A stretch of DNA of 64,000 nt from Narthecium ossifragum (GCA_963920575.1 OY986965.1:14150290-14214289), one strand, 5' to 3'. Positions 41,255-52,511 are shown, numbered from the stretch's first letter. A program made the numbers and translations. Notes: generated by a model not told the origin, from the sequence alone.

Positions 41255-42365
41255 CGTTTGGTAAGTAAAGGGTGTAAATTTTGAGGGGTAAAATTGCGAG
41301 GGTTATAAAATTTACAAGAGTAATAATTAAGGGTAACATTTACATGTTATTTATATTTGGATAGTAATGGTAAATTTTAACTTGCAATGCTCAATATATT
41401 CTCTTTTTTTATTTTTCTCTTTATTGTCTCTCTCATATTTTCTCTCATATTTTCTGGCTCTACTTTATTTCTCTACTTTCTCTCTCCTACGTTCTCTCTT
41501 TATTTATCTCTCTATTCTTTCCCTCCCCTACTTTATCTCTCTATTTTCTCTCTCCTATTTTATATCTCTCTATCTTCTCTCTCATTTCTCTTTCCTATTT
41601 TGTCTGTTTTTTTTCTCTTCCCTATTTTCTCTCTTATTTACTCTCTACTTCCTCTTCTACCTTGGGAGAGAAAAAATATAAAAGAGAAAGCATAGAGAGA
41701 ACATATGAGAGAGAAAATAGAAGTGAGAAAGTATATGGAGAAAATAGGAGGGATGAAGTAGGAGATAAAAGCCGAAAGAAAACAGAAGAGAGGAAGTAAA
41801 GTGAGAAAATAGGAGAGAGGAAAAGGAGAGAAAATATGAACAAATAGAGTGAGAAAATAGTATTGAGGAAGTAGACATAGAAAATAGAGATAGAAAGTAG
41901 AGAGAGAAATTGGAGAGATGAAGTAAATTGAGAAAAAAGTAGAGAGAAAATGGGAGAGAGGAAGTACAGTGAGAAAATAGTATGAGAGAAAATTGAAGAG
42001 ATGAAGTAAAGAGAGAAATAGGAGAGTGGAAGTAGGAGAGAGAAAGTCAAGAGAGAGGAAGTAGAGATATTAGGAGAGAGAAAATTTGTTAAATTATTAA
42101 AAATAAATTAAATTATGGTTTTTTACAAAGAAACCAAAATAAGAGAAAATTGGCAAAAATATAAATATAAGTAACACTTTTACGCCCCTATTACCCACCT
42201 GCCATGGGTGGTAAAATTTACGCCCTCTTTACTCTCATATTATGATTAATTTTACCCTAAAATAAATTTTGCATTGTCATCGGAATATAAATTAAGGATA
42301 TGAAATTTACATCCAAATATAAGTAAAGGAGATGAAGTTTACCGTTAATTTTCAACCCCCTTTAC
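41255..42365. mobile_element. Nonautonomous foldback element with CT/GA arms
   Basis: Outer parts carry inverted terminal-like sequence: GTAAGTAAAGGGTGTAAATT near 41260 against the inverse near 42300-42355 (AAGTAAAGGAGATGAAGTTT, CCCCCTTTACAG), both rich in 'GTAAAATTTACNCC'. Inside, 41390-41655 is pyrimidine-rich (TTCTCTCTCCTATTTTATCT units) and 41660-42095 is the complementary purine-rich form (GAGAGAAAATAGGAGAGAGG units), so the interior can fold on itself. Hydrophobic-looking frames over the CT side are artefacts of the repeat. Element boundaries are approximate. Confidence 0.55.
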
Positions 42366-43740
42366 AGAAGATCCTTACCCACCCTACAAAGATTCTCAAG
42401 TATTCCAAAGTCCATGGTTCTGAGGAACGTCAATGGTTAAAGCAAAACTACATCTGCACATCTACATGGAAGCCACAGGAACAGAAGAGGATATAAGTGG
42501 CAAAACAAGATTCTTGGGCATGAATCATACTGCTTTGCTTTAACATCCACCAGCTTAGCCTTATCAGGTAGTTTGACAAGATTCATACAATCACAACGTC
42601 AAAATTTTCGGCAAAAGAATTCACAAACTTTCATCAATTCTTGATACTAGAAATGACAACCATACCTTTGTCTGCAATTCTTACCCAATGAAGAACTAAA
42701 ACCCATCCGGAAAGGAGATGAAAAAAGAAAATCAAGTCCAAAGGTAAATGAAAACAAAGAACACAAACTCCAGATTGGATTTTGTGCTTGTTTAAGATGA
42801 TCGTAACTTCTGCATCTTAACTCTAGAAGTTACCCCACTTTCTTCAAGTGCCAAAAAACAACCAGTCGTTTCTCGGACAAGTACAAACTCCAAGCGTAGA
42901 TCCATAGCTATTGTTACTATTGTTGAGCTACATTGGCTAAGGATGCTCCTACATGATCTTCACATAACCATGATCTCACCTCCTGTGCTGGCGTGATAAT
43001 TTAGGGGCTCTATCTCTTGCTTCAGTTCCAATATATCATGTTGGATCAAAGCAATTAAAGTGGAGTACAATTTCATCCGCAAGCGAGTTGTCTAGAATGA
43101 TTTTACAAATGTTTAGATCTACCTGTACCCAGCTTGCTTAAATCGAGTTTTGTGTCGCTCGAATCTTGCCAAAATAGGGATATATAGGACAAATGAAGAA
43201 AAATACAAACAAAAAAATATCACACAACGTCTACAATCTATTATATAAGATCATGTGCATTTCATCAAACGGTTGAGTATGCCTAATCTAAGTTATATCT
43301 AGATATATCAGACGATCGAGATGAAGTCACGTGGAAGAGAGCAGTGGAGGTGGTGGGCTACCAGGTGATTTAGAGAGAGAGATGAGTAGTTAGGGGTGGA
43401 AGTTGCCCGTGACCCACATAGTATTTTATATGGTTTACGCCCAACTGAGCTACATCTACGAATCCAAAATACTGATTAATTCCATAATCAAAGATATATA
43501 CAAGAGCTCCCTTTAGAATCTTAATCCATCAAAAGATCATAAAACCACAACAGATTACTCAAGAAGCACCTTCACATGAAAAAAAACAGTGAAAATCACC
43601 TCTAGCCTCCACATATATTCTCTCAATCTCTTCAGCAAATTATGGCCATTGTATACGAGATACCCTCTTTGGTGACTCTCTGCTGGGTGCCCTTCTTGAA
43701 TTTTCCAGCCCTTAGGCTTACTCTTTGTCTGGATAGAGAT
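42366..43740. other. No gene seen
   Basis: About 1.4 kb of AT-rich sequence downstream of ULT1. Short frames show no recognisable motif on either strand, and no repeat of notable length was spotted. Confidence 0.4.
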
Positions 43741-44704
43741 GATGGCAATGGGGCGGGTTTGGGGTATTCTTAATCCCAAACCCAGCCCATATAAAAAAAA
43801 CCACCCTCAAATCCGTGCGAGTTTGTATGCCCCACCCCATCATTGTTTAAAGTCCAACCTACTCTACCAATGTGAGATCCAGGGTACTTGGGTGTCGGTG
43901 TTCCCCTAGAGGGCATGTGGCCGAACCATATAACCGAATAAGCAACCCCACGTAGATAATAAGTATATTAGTAATTTTTATAAGATACAACTCGTTTTAA
44001 AGCCGTGATGACATAGAAACCACTCGCTTTATTCCAAACTTCAAACGGTTGTTAAGCCTGCAACGGAAATCCTCCATCCCCTGTCACGTGCATGACCTCA
44101 TGTGACCCAGCTTTAACCCATTGTCTCGAAACCCTAACAGTTATCAAAGGATAAAATACTTTTTGGTACCCTCAATTTTGTATAATGTGTAATCTAGTAC
44201 CCTGTTAGGAGGCGAGAAGAAAGCATATATCACTAACATGATTACATGTGACTACATGAGCGATTACTATCACATTCCACGAATGGCGAGAGCAGAAATG
44301 GGTATTATTAAATCCTTAGGGTAGTAAAGGTATATTTTTATTTGATAGGATACTAAATTACACATTATGTAAAATTGAGGGTACTAAAAAGTACTTTATC
44401 TTAGAACTTAGATCAAATTCTTCAGAATAATCATCTCATCAAATACTAACCAAAGATTTTGATTTTTCTATACTAAACGAAATAGATTCATATACATATA
44501 TCATAGGGGTATTTTAGTAACCATATTTATGCTCAAAGTAGGTTAGGGTATTTTAAGCCTAAACGCAACTCCGTTTCAAAGACAATCAAGTTTTACTTCC
44601 TTATCACATACCCACCACAAACCTGATTAACCTAATACAAATCCATCCTGTTAAGGGCGGGGCGGGGCAGGGCGAAACCAGCATTAACTCGCCACACTGC
44701 CATC
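43741..44704. mobile_element. hAT-like nonautonomous element with GC-rich ends
   Basis: The left end GATGGCAATGGGGCGGGTTT is mirrored by the right end ...GGGCGGGGCGGGGCAG then GCCACACTGCCATC (about 44655-44704). Such 'ATGGCAATGGGGCGGG' ends are common in plant hAT MITEs. A second MITE is nested in it at 44153. I did not find a clear 8-bp target duplication, so edges are approximate. It has no coding capacity. Confidence 0.5.
44153..44398. mobile_element. MITE with about 45-bp terminal inverted repeats
   Basis: The left end AAAATACTTTTTGGTACCCT and continuation CAATTTTGTATAATGTGTAA are mirrored at the right end (TTACACATTATGTAAAATTG, AGGGTACTAAAAAGTACTTT). The 246-bp element cannot code. The target duplication is ambiguous in the AT-rich flank. 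Confidence 0.85.
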
Positions 44705-45453
44705 CTTAGGAAACAGAAATTGCTCTTAATCAACATGAACTCTAATCCTAATCCATGTACAATTCTGTTATATTGGACCTCTCCATAGGCCAACAACATT
44801 TCCTTCATCCCGGATAGGGGATGATAAAGTTGGTCAAACCTTGGATAAGTGATTTTCTATCCTACCTTGTATCTAGCACAGTGCATAAGGTGTTTATGCA
44901 TGAAAAGTTATCACTTCCAAAAAGACCATCTTGCCCCCGTGCATTTAGAAAGTCACAACAACCATATCATGGGAGCCACAGTCCATTTGTGAGTTTTAGA
45001 TGCTTTTATAGCTTCCATTCGTCAGTTTTCCACCTACAAACCTCAAACTAATTACCTACTCCAATTTTGTATTGAAATTATACTATCAAGATTTCACTCA
45101 GCTTGGCTCATAATTCCAATTTAATTATTTCATCTAAAATTTCTCGACTTGATAGCATGGTATTAATAAACCAAAATAATTCTATTGACATAAAGAACTG
45201 ACACAGAATACAAAGTAACAAAAAGAATAGTTTTGAATACACGAAAAAAACTATCCATGACATTTATATGAAGTTTTATAATCAAACACATTTTGTTGTC
45301 CAAGATATCTCAGCCAACTTATCTATGTTTCCCAACCAATTACATTTTTCTTTATCTTGTTGTCATGGGACAAAGTTTTTCTCCCATCAAACTTCTCTGG
45401 CTCAAACTGAAATATCGTCATTGCCTTTTCCACCAATAATAGATCATCAATGC
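44705..45453. other. Left flank of Mutator-like element; interrupted reading frame
   Basis: No known gene. One frame from 45268 is open up to the target duplication and, on skipping the element, stays open for about 17 more codons on the other side (51734-51781). The predicted peptide has no domain that I recognise, so this may be chance. Confidence 0.3.
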
Positions 45454-45462
45454 TTGTACCAA
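45454..45462 (+). repeat. Target site duplication TTGTACCAA (left)
   Basis: Nine bases repeated exactly at 51725-51733; nine is the length typical of Mutator-like elements. Confidence 0.93.
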
Positions 45463-45781
45463 GGAAATTTTTTTTAAATAATATTATTTTTAAAAAATAT
45501 TATTAAAATATGCCTCTGAAGAAAATATTGATGGATGTATGCCTGGTTTGACCACGTCAGCGCCACGCTGGCGTGGCCTTTCATTTTTTTAATCCTGCCA
45601 TTAAAGACGTAACTTCAAGTTACGTCTACATTAATAAAGACGTAACTTGGAGTTACGTCTTTGACCGTTCCCTCCCCACCTCAAGAAGCCGCTAAGGGCG
45701 GGCGGATAAGAGTGGTCCCTACTAAGACGTAACTTGGAGTTACGTCTATATTAATAAAGACGTAACTCCAAGTTACGTCTT
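45463..45781 (+). repeat. Left terminal inverted repeat of Mutator-like element
   Basis: The repeat contains a GC-rich palindrome (GTCAGCGCCACGCTGGCGTG, 45559-45580) and four near-palindromic units with arms GACGTAACT and AGTTACGTC spaced by three bases (about 45608, 45638, 45725, 45757). Such units are candidates for transposase binding and contain ACGT cores that plant bZIP proteins can bind. Confidence 0.93.
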
Positions 45782-46370
45782 CCATCGTCATCAACCCCGC
45801 GGCTGCGGGCCCTTCTCCTTTCCCCAGCCGGTCTCTCCTCCTTCCCCACCCGGGCTCTCCTCCTTCTCCTCTTTCCGGCGCTCTCCGCCAGTCTCCGGCG
45901 CATCTGCTCGGCGCTCCGCGCGCGGCCCCGCTGCCCTGCGGCCCGCGGCTCCCCTCCCCCCACATTTCCGTCCATCCACTCCTTCAAGAGGAGTTAAATC
46001 TTGAAATTTGCCGGCGATTTTCCGGCGATCTTCCGGCCAAATCCTTCAAGATCCTTTGGCCATTCTCCATCTTACTTTCCAGTAAGTTTTTATCTTGAAA
46101 TTTTAGTTCTTGTTGTTGTTGTGTGAGATTTAGGGTTTATGTTGTCAAATTAGGGTTTTTTTATAGCATGCCTATTTTTTAATCCGAAAATTCATTTTTT
46201 AATCATGCTGGTATGATGATTTGGATAGTGGCATTGTTGATAAATTTCATAAATTTTTAGTATTAATTCAATTAGATTATATGAAACATGTTTTCCATAG
46301 AAATTTTTAGTATTAACATGTAATTTCTTTCTAATCGACTCATAATTGTCATCATATTTGTGTTATTTAT
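45782..46370 (+). promoter_or_regulatory. Leader and possible first intron of the transposase gene
   Basis: A GC-rich leader (45782-45965) is followed by TTTCCAGTAAGTTTTTATC at 46077-46095, a plausible 5' splice site, and AT-rich sequence up to TTATTTATAG at about 46370, a plausible acceptor just before ATGGATAATGGCATT. No TATA box was singled out. Confidence 0.4.
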
Positions 46371-46374
46371 AGTG

Positions 46375-47172
46375 ATGGATAATGGCATTGTTCCACTATT
46401 GTGTTGGATGGACTGAAATGTGAAATTAAAGGGTAATGCGGGTGATATTGAGTACATAGGTGGCCGAATCAAACCTAGTAGGATACGAAAAAATGCAAGT
46501 TATGCGGATTTAAAGGCTTTAATGTTTGGTTTAACTGGATACAATCTAAACTATTTCGACATTCGCATAACTTGTAGATATCCAATGGGAGAAAGCATGT
46601 ATTGCGGTGTAGAAATAAAGGATGATAGTGATACTAGTGGCATTCTTAGCCTCTATCCAGTCATTCCAAGTATACAATTGTTCTTGGTGAAAATTGGTGT
46701 CGAAGTCAACAATAACCCTCCAAATAATACGGCATTTGGTGAATTTACACGCCTACTACAACGAGAAGATGATTCAACGGATAACGTCTCTCTTGGGTCT
46801 TATGGCGCTCCCATCCTCGGACACCAGACATCACAGTAAGTAATTTATTGTCAAACATGTAATTTTACATCTTGGTTTGCCCTTGTTCATGAGTTCGCTT
46901 GTGTATGAACATGCAGGCCTTACCGGCAGGAGGATACATGGTTGACTCCTGAATACACGCAAACTACTCCGGGTACAAACATGGGACACACATATCATGC
47001 TTTTGATGTTGAGCCGTCGAGTTTGCTCGGAGGCCACCAATATGATGATGACAATGTCAGTTGCGGCCATGGAGATGCTTCTATGCCTTCAACATCTCGA
47101 AGCCCCTTGATAGATGTTGATGTCGAGGATCATGATGACGATTGGATCGAGAATACTGCACGAGGAGGATGA
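46375..47172 (+). pseudogene. Mutator-like transposase, N-terminal exons
   Basis: Exon from about 46375 (ATGGATAATGGC) with a frame break near 46410, then open to 46835: GDIEYIGGRIKPSRIRKNAS, YADLKALMF and IRITCRYPMG are the N-terminal region of MuDR/MULE proteins. An 81-bp intron (46836-46916, GTAAGT...TGCAG) splits codon Q; exon 2 from 46917 reads PYRQEDTWLTPEYTQTTPG and becomes acidic (DVDVEDHDDDWIE) before an in-frame stop at 47170. More broken acidic sequence follows to 47260. Confidence 0.78.
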
Positions 47173-47260
47173 AGGTATTGATGATCCAATGCCGCTTACT
47201 CCAACATAGTACGAGGAGGAGTTACCAGATGAATTCCCAAATGATGAGTGGGTCGATTGA

Positions 47261-48727
47261 ATGACAATGAATAATACCATACCTGGGGTATTTGAAGACC
47301 CGACCCCGTTCAATGGTGAATTCTATAAAAAACAAATATTCGAGACCAAGGCATCACTTATGCATGCTCTTCAACAGTACGAGCTTCGGAGGTTTGCAGA
47401 ACATTGCACTGTCAAGTCTGGGCCGAAGGTGTTGACCGTCAAGTGCTGTAATCCTGATTGTTCCTGGCGTTTGCATGCGTCTACTTATAAGGAAACATCT
47501 TACTTTCAGGTACAGAGCACTCATTGCATTTAGTGTAGAGCACTCATTGCGTTTAGTGTCAAGTGTCGTAATCCTAAAGGAAACATCTTACTTTCAGGTG
47601 AAGAGTTACGGTGGTTCACATACATGTCGGGCGGGTTTGTTGAATACCAACCACCGTCACTGCACTGCTCAATTCATATGTGGTATCATACTTGGTGCGA
47701 TAAGGACAAACACCGTTATGACCCCCAAAGATATTGTGCAAAGGATCAAAGATGACTACCATGTCAACATCAGCTATGCAAAAGCATATCATGCACGTAT
47801 ACTAGCTATGAAGATTATATATGGTGATTGGAAAGAATCATATAATATCCTGCCTTGGTATATGCAAGCAATGGTGGCAGATAATCCTGGTACTGTAGTG
47901 AAGCTTCAAACGAAGACTGTGTGCACCGGTGTTGATATATTTGAGCGCGTCTTCTGGTCGTTTCATCCTACTATCGAGGCTTTCAAACACTGTCGACCCA
48001 TAATATCTATCGATGGAACACACCTATATGGAAAGTATCTTGGCACTTTATTAGTCGCGACGGTAGTGGATGGCAACGATCATTTGATATCAATAGCATA
48101 TGCCGTGGTTGAGTCTGAAAATTCCAGCAGTTGGTCATGATTCCTTGCTCTACTTAGAGTATATGTGGTCAGTGGAAGAAGAGGTATAGCTATAATTTCA
48201 GACCGACACAGAGCAATCAAAGAGGTAGTAAGGACAGAGTTCCCCCCGCCGTTAGGCTTCCAGCAATTCTGTATGAGGCACTTTGCAGACAACTTCAGAA
48301 GCAAGTTCAAGGATGATAATTTGTATAGCTTATTTTGGGCTGCAGCAAAGAAGATCCACAAGGAGGCATTTCATAAGATCATGGATGAAATTAAAAAAGT
48401 TAAGCCAGAAGCTTATCAGTGGCTCGTTACTGTAGAGCCACCAGAAACTCATTTCCATCCAGCACGTACAGACAAACATATGCAACTCATTTCCATCCTA
48501 TTCGTGGAGATCAACACTGGTCGGTAGTCGAAGAGTACACATTGCTTCCCCCACATGTGCGGAGGCCGGCTGGGCGTCCGAGGAGTACAAGGTTGCGTAA
48601 TGGCATGGATAAAATGAGAGGATTGCAACATGTAAGGTGCAGCAGGTGCAGTCAGACGGTTCACAATAGGGCTACATGCCGCGAGCCATTACCTAACACA
48701 GATACACGAGTAATGATGGTTCTCTAA
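47261..48727 (+). pseudogene. Mutator-like transposase, DNA-binding, catalytic and knuckle parts
   Basis: 47261-47510 is the MuDR DNA-binding domain: FETKASLMHALQQYELRRF, CTVKSGPKVLTVKCCNPDC, SWRLHAS. A partial duplication of the ACTCATTGC / ETSYFQV segment (47512-47600) inserts a frameshift. 47600-48140 has the catalytic part with IISIDGTHLYGKYLGTL (first Asp, DG.H motif); a TGG-to-TGA stop follows SSSWS at 48138. After it, GIAIISDRHRAI (second Asp, 48181-48216) and FCMRHFADNFRSKFKD follow. A deletion removes the end of the catalytic region and the SWIM finger, and the last piece has RRPAGRPRSTR and CSRCSQTVHNRATC (CCHC knuckle, 48638-48679). No active enzyme is possible. Confidence 0.88.
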
Positions 48728-48824
48728 TTATTGTATTAAAGTATATTCCTTTGTAGTAGACTACACATATCCTTTATTTTAGACTATATATTAATATTTT
48801 TCAAATGCATGCAACAGGCTCGAG

Positions 48825-51049
48825 ATGGCTCACATGGGGGCCTTTGACCCGAGGCCATACGAGGGTGAGCCTGGTCCGATTTCTCCAGACTTACTTTGGG
48901 ACCAGGACAAGCACCGCTCCGTGGCGGTTTGGGATGGCCAGGTAAATGTTACATATAGAACATTTATTGTTATTAAGTTTAATATTTTAATATTTGTATT
49001 TGATAGCTAACATTTATAATTTACATACAGGATGACGATGACCTCGACCTTAACTGTACAAAGCACTCATTGCGTGTACAGTCTTGGCGGATTGTGGATG
49101 AGCGCCAGATAGACTTGCTTCGGCGTTCGGGGTTTTATGTTGTCAGTAGACTGCTACCGATTCGACTTGATCGTTGTTTGATCACAGCGCTAGTGGAGCG
49201 ATGGCGACCAGAGACCACTACTTTCCACTTGCGCCACGGGGAGATGACGATCACATTGCAAGATGTTGGGATATTGATGGGTTTACCTGTTGATGGCGCG
49301 GTAGTTTCAGAGAGCACGTCAGGCATTTGGCATGACATATGCTTGGAGCTGCTCGGTGCTGTACCCGCGGAGGGCCGACCGACTACGCTTGAGTTGTCGT
49401 GGCTACGCTCTACTTTCGGATATATTGGACCAGATGCCACGGATAAATTTGTATATCAGGCTACGCGCGCCTACATTTTATATGTGTTGGGTTGTTTAGT
49501 CGTACCTGATGCGAGTGGCTGCAGGGTAAGTACAATTGCCTATTTATATTTTATTTATCTATCTATTGGATCAACTAACATTGTCTTTCAATTGTAGGTA
49601 CATATGAAGTATCTATCTTTGTTGCATGACTTGGATATATGTGGACAGTATGCTTGGGGGGCGGCGTGCCTAGCACATCTCTTTCGGGAGCTATGTAAAG
49701 CTTCACAAAGAGGAAAGCATGAGATTTCTGGATGCCTTTACCTGTTACAGGTGATTTATCATTTAAATATTATATATAGTTGCTTTAAATATTTTATATT
49801 ATACCTAATATGGAGTTGTTTTCACAGGTATAGTCATGGGAGCACCTCCATATAGGACGGCCTGAACTAATGCCACGACGACCGCTAGCAACCCAAGAGC
49901 AAAATGAGGAGCGTGATTTGCATATCCTTGAAGGCCCCTTAGCAATCCAGTAGGAAATATTGATTTTTTAAAATATTTTTTAATATTTTGTTAGCATTAA
50001 CATCGAACTATTTATGTGCAATGTAGATGGACAGCACCACACAGCGGTAGAGGGAACCCGCATGGCCATTATTTAGCTTACTACAGAGAGCAGTTGGATA
50101 GGCAGTTGTCATCCCAGGTATTCTTTCTCACGATCCATGATTTTGCTACCTACTTTAATGTTGATGTGATCTAACTGAGTTCGTATTTTAAAATTATAGA
50201 TTATATGGTATCCATACACACCGCAGCGTCTAGCACAATTACCGGCCCTTTGCACTGCGGGGTTTGCTGTCTGGAGGAGTCATGTGCCGCTCATATGCTT
50301 TGATGTTGTGGAGATGCACCATGCACTACGGGTGATGCGGCAGTTTGGCCTACGACAAGAGATACCGCCCTTGGTGACAGAGAGACTATCGCGTGCAAGC
50401 CGTCGGGGCAATGCTACTGCGGACTAGGTCAGTACGCATCACCAGTATATCACCCAATGGGAGGAACGACACCAGAGGATCATTGACGGTGCAGTGGACG
50501 ATGGTGAGGATCCTGCGGCATATTTACAGTGGTATTGGGGGATCACCAGGCGGTATGTCAGTAGGCCTAGATTGGAGGACAGAATGGCCTTTCAGCCGAA
50601 CATACACCTGCTACGGAAGTTGGTAAATATAATTTGTTCGTTAGTAATTAATTCTTATATTATGTTAATCTAACTAAACTTTCTTAACTCGTCATGAACA
50701 GTATGACACGGTCGAGGAGAATTACATGTTGTGCCGCGACTGTTCTGGAGAGGAGCTCGCCGATCGTTTGACACCGGTATTCTATTCTATGATGGAGGAT
50801 TTGCGGATTTGCGGCGGAGATCCTGTCAGTTCACAACAGTCGCAACAGACTACTGGTCAGACTCCTTTCTATGACATACCGATATCTCAAGATATACCAT
50901 CATCATATCCAGTCATGGGCACGACAGAGGAGGATTCGGAGGGACATGATGAACATGATGTCGGTGTTGGTGCTACGATGAGGAGAGGGGAGGCTAGACC
51001 GTCGAGGAAGAAAAGGATGGCAGTGAAGAAAAGAACTTGGAGATTGTGA
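48825..51049 (+). pseudogene. Plant mobile domain (PMD/MAIN-like) gene, two stops
   Basis: Seven exons are inferred from frame and GT-AG sites: 48825-48941, 49031-49525, 49598-49750, 49828-49948, 50037-50116, 50200-50622, 50702-51049. Exon 2 has RRSGFYVVSRLLPIRLDRCL, ITALVERWRPETTTFHL, GEMTITLQDVGILMGLPVDG, the hallmark of the plant mobile domain ('aminotransferase-like, PMD' family including MAIN/MAIL and phosphatase-7 long-form-like proteins). Exon 3 KYLSLLHDLDICGQYAWGAA and exon 6 WYPYTPQRLAQLP and VPLICFDVVEMHHALRVMRQ fit the same family. Stops occur at the start of exon 4 (V-stop-SWEH, TGG to TAG) and in exon 6 (ATAD-stop). The C-terminus is basic (RPSRKKRMAVKKR). PMD genes often ride on Mutator-like elements; function unknown, perhaps silencing-related. 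Confidence 0.85.
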
Positions 51050-51405
51050 TTGTCTTCTATTGTAAATTTGGTATTTTTTGGTTAATGGTTTGTGACCATT
51101 TAGAGATGTTAATTATGTTTGATGTAAACGATTTTGATTTATATAAAGACTGTGTATGGTTGTGAATGGGGTGGGTGAGTGTTTAGATGTGAATGGGGTG
51201 GGTGGGTGTTTAGATGTGAATGGGGTGGGTTGGTGTTTAGATGTGAATGTGAGATGTGAGATGTGATTTGTAAATTTTGTATTTTTGTGATTGTATGGTT
51301 GTACAGAGCGGAAAAAAAAAACTCAAGTGAGATTGCTGTGAGCACCAACTAAGACGTAACTTCAAGTTACGTCTTAGAAATGAACCCAGGGAAAAGGTTC
51401 CAGGT
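51050..51405. other. 3' flank of PMD gene with short tandem repeat
   Basis: 51160-51262 contains four copies of a unit of about 31 bases, with TTTAGATGTGAATGGGGTGG as its clearest part. One further GACGTAACTT-AAGTTACGTC unit (51353) lies just inside the right inverted repeat. Confidence 0.7.
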
Positions 51406-51724
51406 AAGACGTAACTTGAAGTTACGTCTTTATTAATATAGACGTAACTCCAAATTACGTCTTAGTCGGGACCACTCTTATCCGCTCGCCCTTAGCGGCT
51501 TCCTGAGGTGGGGAGGGAACGGTCAAAGACGTAACTCCAAGTTACGTTTTTATTAATGTAGACGTAACTTGAAGTTACGTCTTGAATGGCAGGATTAAAA
51601 AAATGAAAGGCCACGCCAGCGTGGCGCTGACGTGGCCAAACCAGGCATACATTCATCAATATTTTCTTCAGAGGCATATTTTAATAATATTTTTTTAAAA
51701 TAATATTATTTAAAAAATTTTACC
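51406..51724 (-). repeat. Right terminal inverted repeat of Mutator-like element
   Basis: This is the inverse of 45463-45781, with four palindromic units (about 51408, 51440, 51527, 51561) and the same GC palindrome (51612-51633). Differences from the left repeat are few and mainly single bases. Confidence 0.93.
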
Positions 51725-51733
51725 TTGTACCAA
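51725..51733 (+). repeat. Target site duplication TTGTACCAA (right)
   Basis: Exact repeat of 45454-45462. Confidence 0.93.
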
Positions 51734-52268
51734 TCATTGAAAAAATTTGCGCAGCTAGGATCTTGCGAAATAGGGATATGATAGATGATGGGATTAATTT
51801 CCCACGACCCCACTTAACTGCTCAACTTACTGCTTCTATGGTAGAAGAAGAAGACGCAAGTAGTTGTAGGTTAATTTAGTTGCAGAAACTACTGGACTGC
51901 AAGCAGATATTAACAGGAAGCTATAGCAAGAAGAGAAGAGAGGAAGTTAAGAAGTGGATTTCTGCAATTAATGGCTGTAGAGCACCCCTAGTCCACTTAA
52001 TGGCTGGATGACCCCTGATCCTTTCTTAAGACTAAGAAAGAGAACTTTCATTAATCAATGCTTAACCCTACACATAGAATTCATCTCTATTTATACTGAA
52101 CAGAGTAACCTCTTAGCACACGCAGGTGCTAACTCCTAATCCTACTCAACTCCCTCTCCTATTGGACTCTTAAAAACAGAACTAAAAACAAAACAAAACT
52201 CCTACTTGACTTCATATTAAGAACTCACTCCTTCAGTTAAAAACAGAATTAAAACAGAACTAAAACTC
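51734..52268 (-). mobile_element. Probable 3' LTR and 3' flank of a chromovirus
   Basis: By position, on the minus strand this follows the integrase chromodomain frame. It has a TATA-like TATAAATAGAG (minus strand, about 52096) and CAAT-rich sequence, consistent with an LTR promoter, but the LTR edges are not evident. The right flank of the Mutator-like element starts it at 51734. Confidence 0.45.
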
Positions 52269-52511
52269 CTACTGGTACTTTGCGTTAGGCTTGCGGATCC
52301 GACCGGATCGTCGTGACTCATCATTCTCCCCATCTTCAAACAGAACCTTGTCCTCAAGGTTCAAATTAGGAAACTGTTTTAGGATAGTATCGATTGGTTC
52401 CCAAGTGGCATCTGTCATCGTCATGGTCTTCCATTTTACTAATGCTTCTTCCAAGTATTTAGTACCTCTTTTAACCCAGCGAAAATCTAGCACTCGCTCT
52501 GGCTGAAGCAC
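52269..52511 (-). pseudogene. Chromovirus integrase chromodomain fragment
   Basis: The 80-residue frame begins LQPERVLDFRWVKRG, then EEALVKWKTMTMTDATWEPI and ILKQFPNLNLEDKVLFEDGEN. This is the C-terminal chromodomain of Ty3/gypsy chromoviruses of the Reina/Galadriel/CRM type ('VLVKWKGL...DATWE...FP.F.LEDK'), which targets integration to modified chromatin. Upstream integrase is replaced at about 52511 by copia gag sequence on the other strand, so only this tail remains. Confidence 0.82.

Larger units (their letters stand above)
45463..51724 (+). mobile_element. Complete Mutator-like element carrying a PMD gene
   Basis: The 6262-bp element has 319-bp terminal inverted repeats (45463-45781 and 51406-51724; starts GGAAATTTTTTTTAAATAAT and its inverse ...AAAATTTTACC) and a 9-bp target duplication. 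It carries two genes on the same strand: a transposase in pieces (46420-48727) and a plant mobile domain gene (48825-51049). Both have stops, so this copy is now nonautonomous, yet its ends are still very similar to each other (about ten mismatches by eye). Confidence 0.95.

Noticed and set aside
41367..42050. Hydrophobic peptides resembling membrane proteins (Leu/Phe/Ser-rich)
   Set aside because: They are translations of TCT/TTC repeats in the CT arm and of the complementary strand of the GA arm.
43555..43779. 74-residue minus-strand frame
   Set aside because: No recognisable motif and overlaps the edge of a nonautonomous element.
45681..45987. Minus-strand Arg/Gly/Glu-rich frames in the Mutator-like leader
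   Set aside because: GC-rich leader read backwards; no domain.
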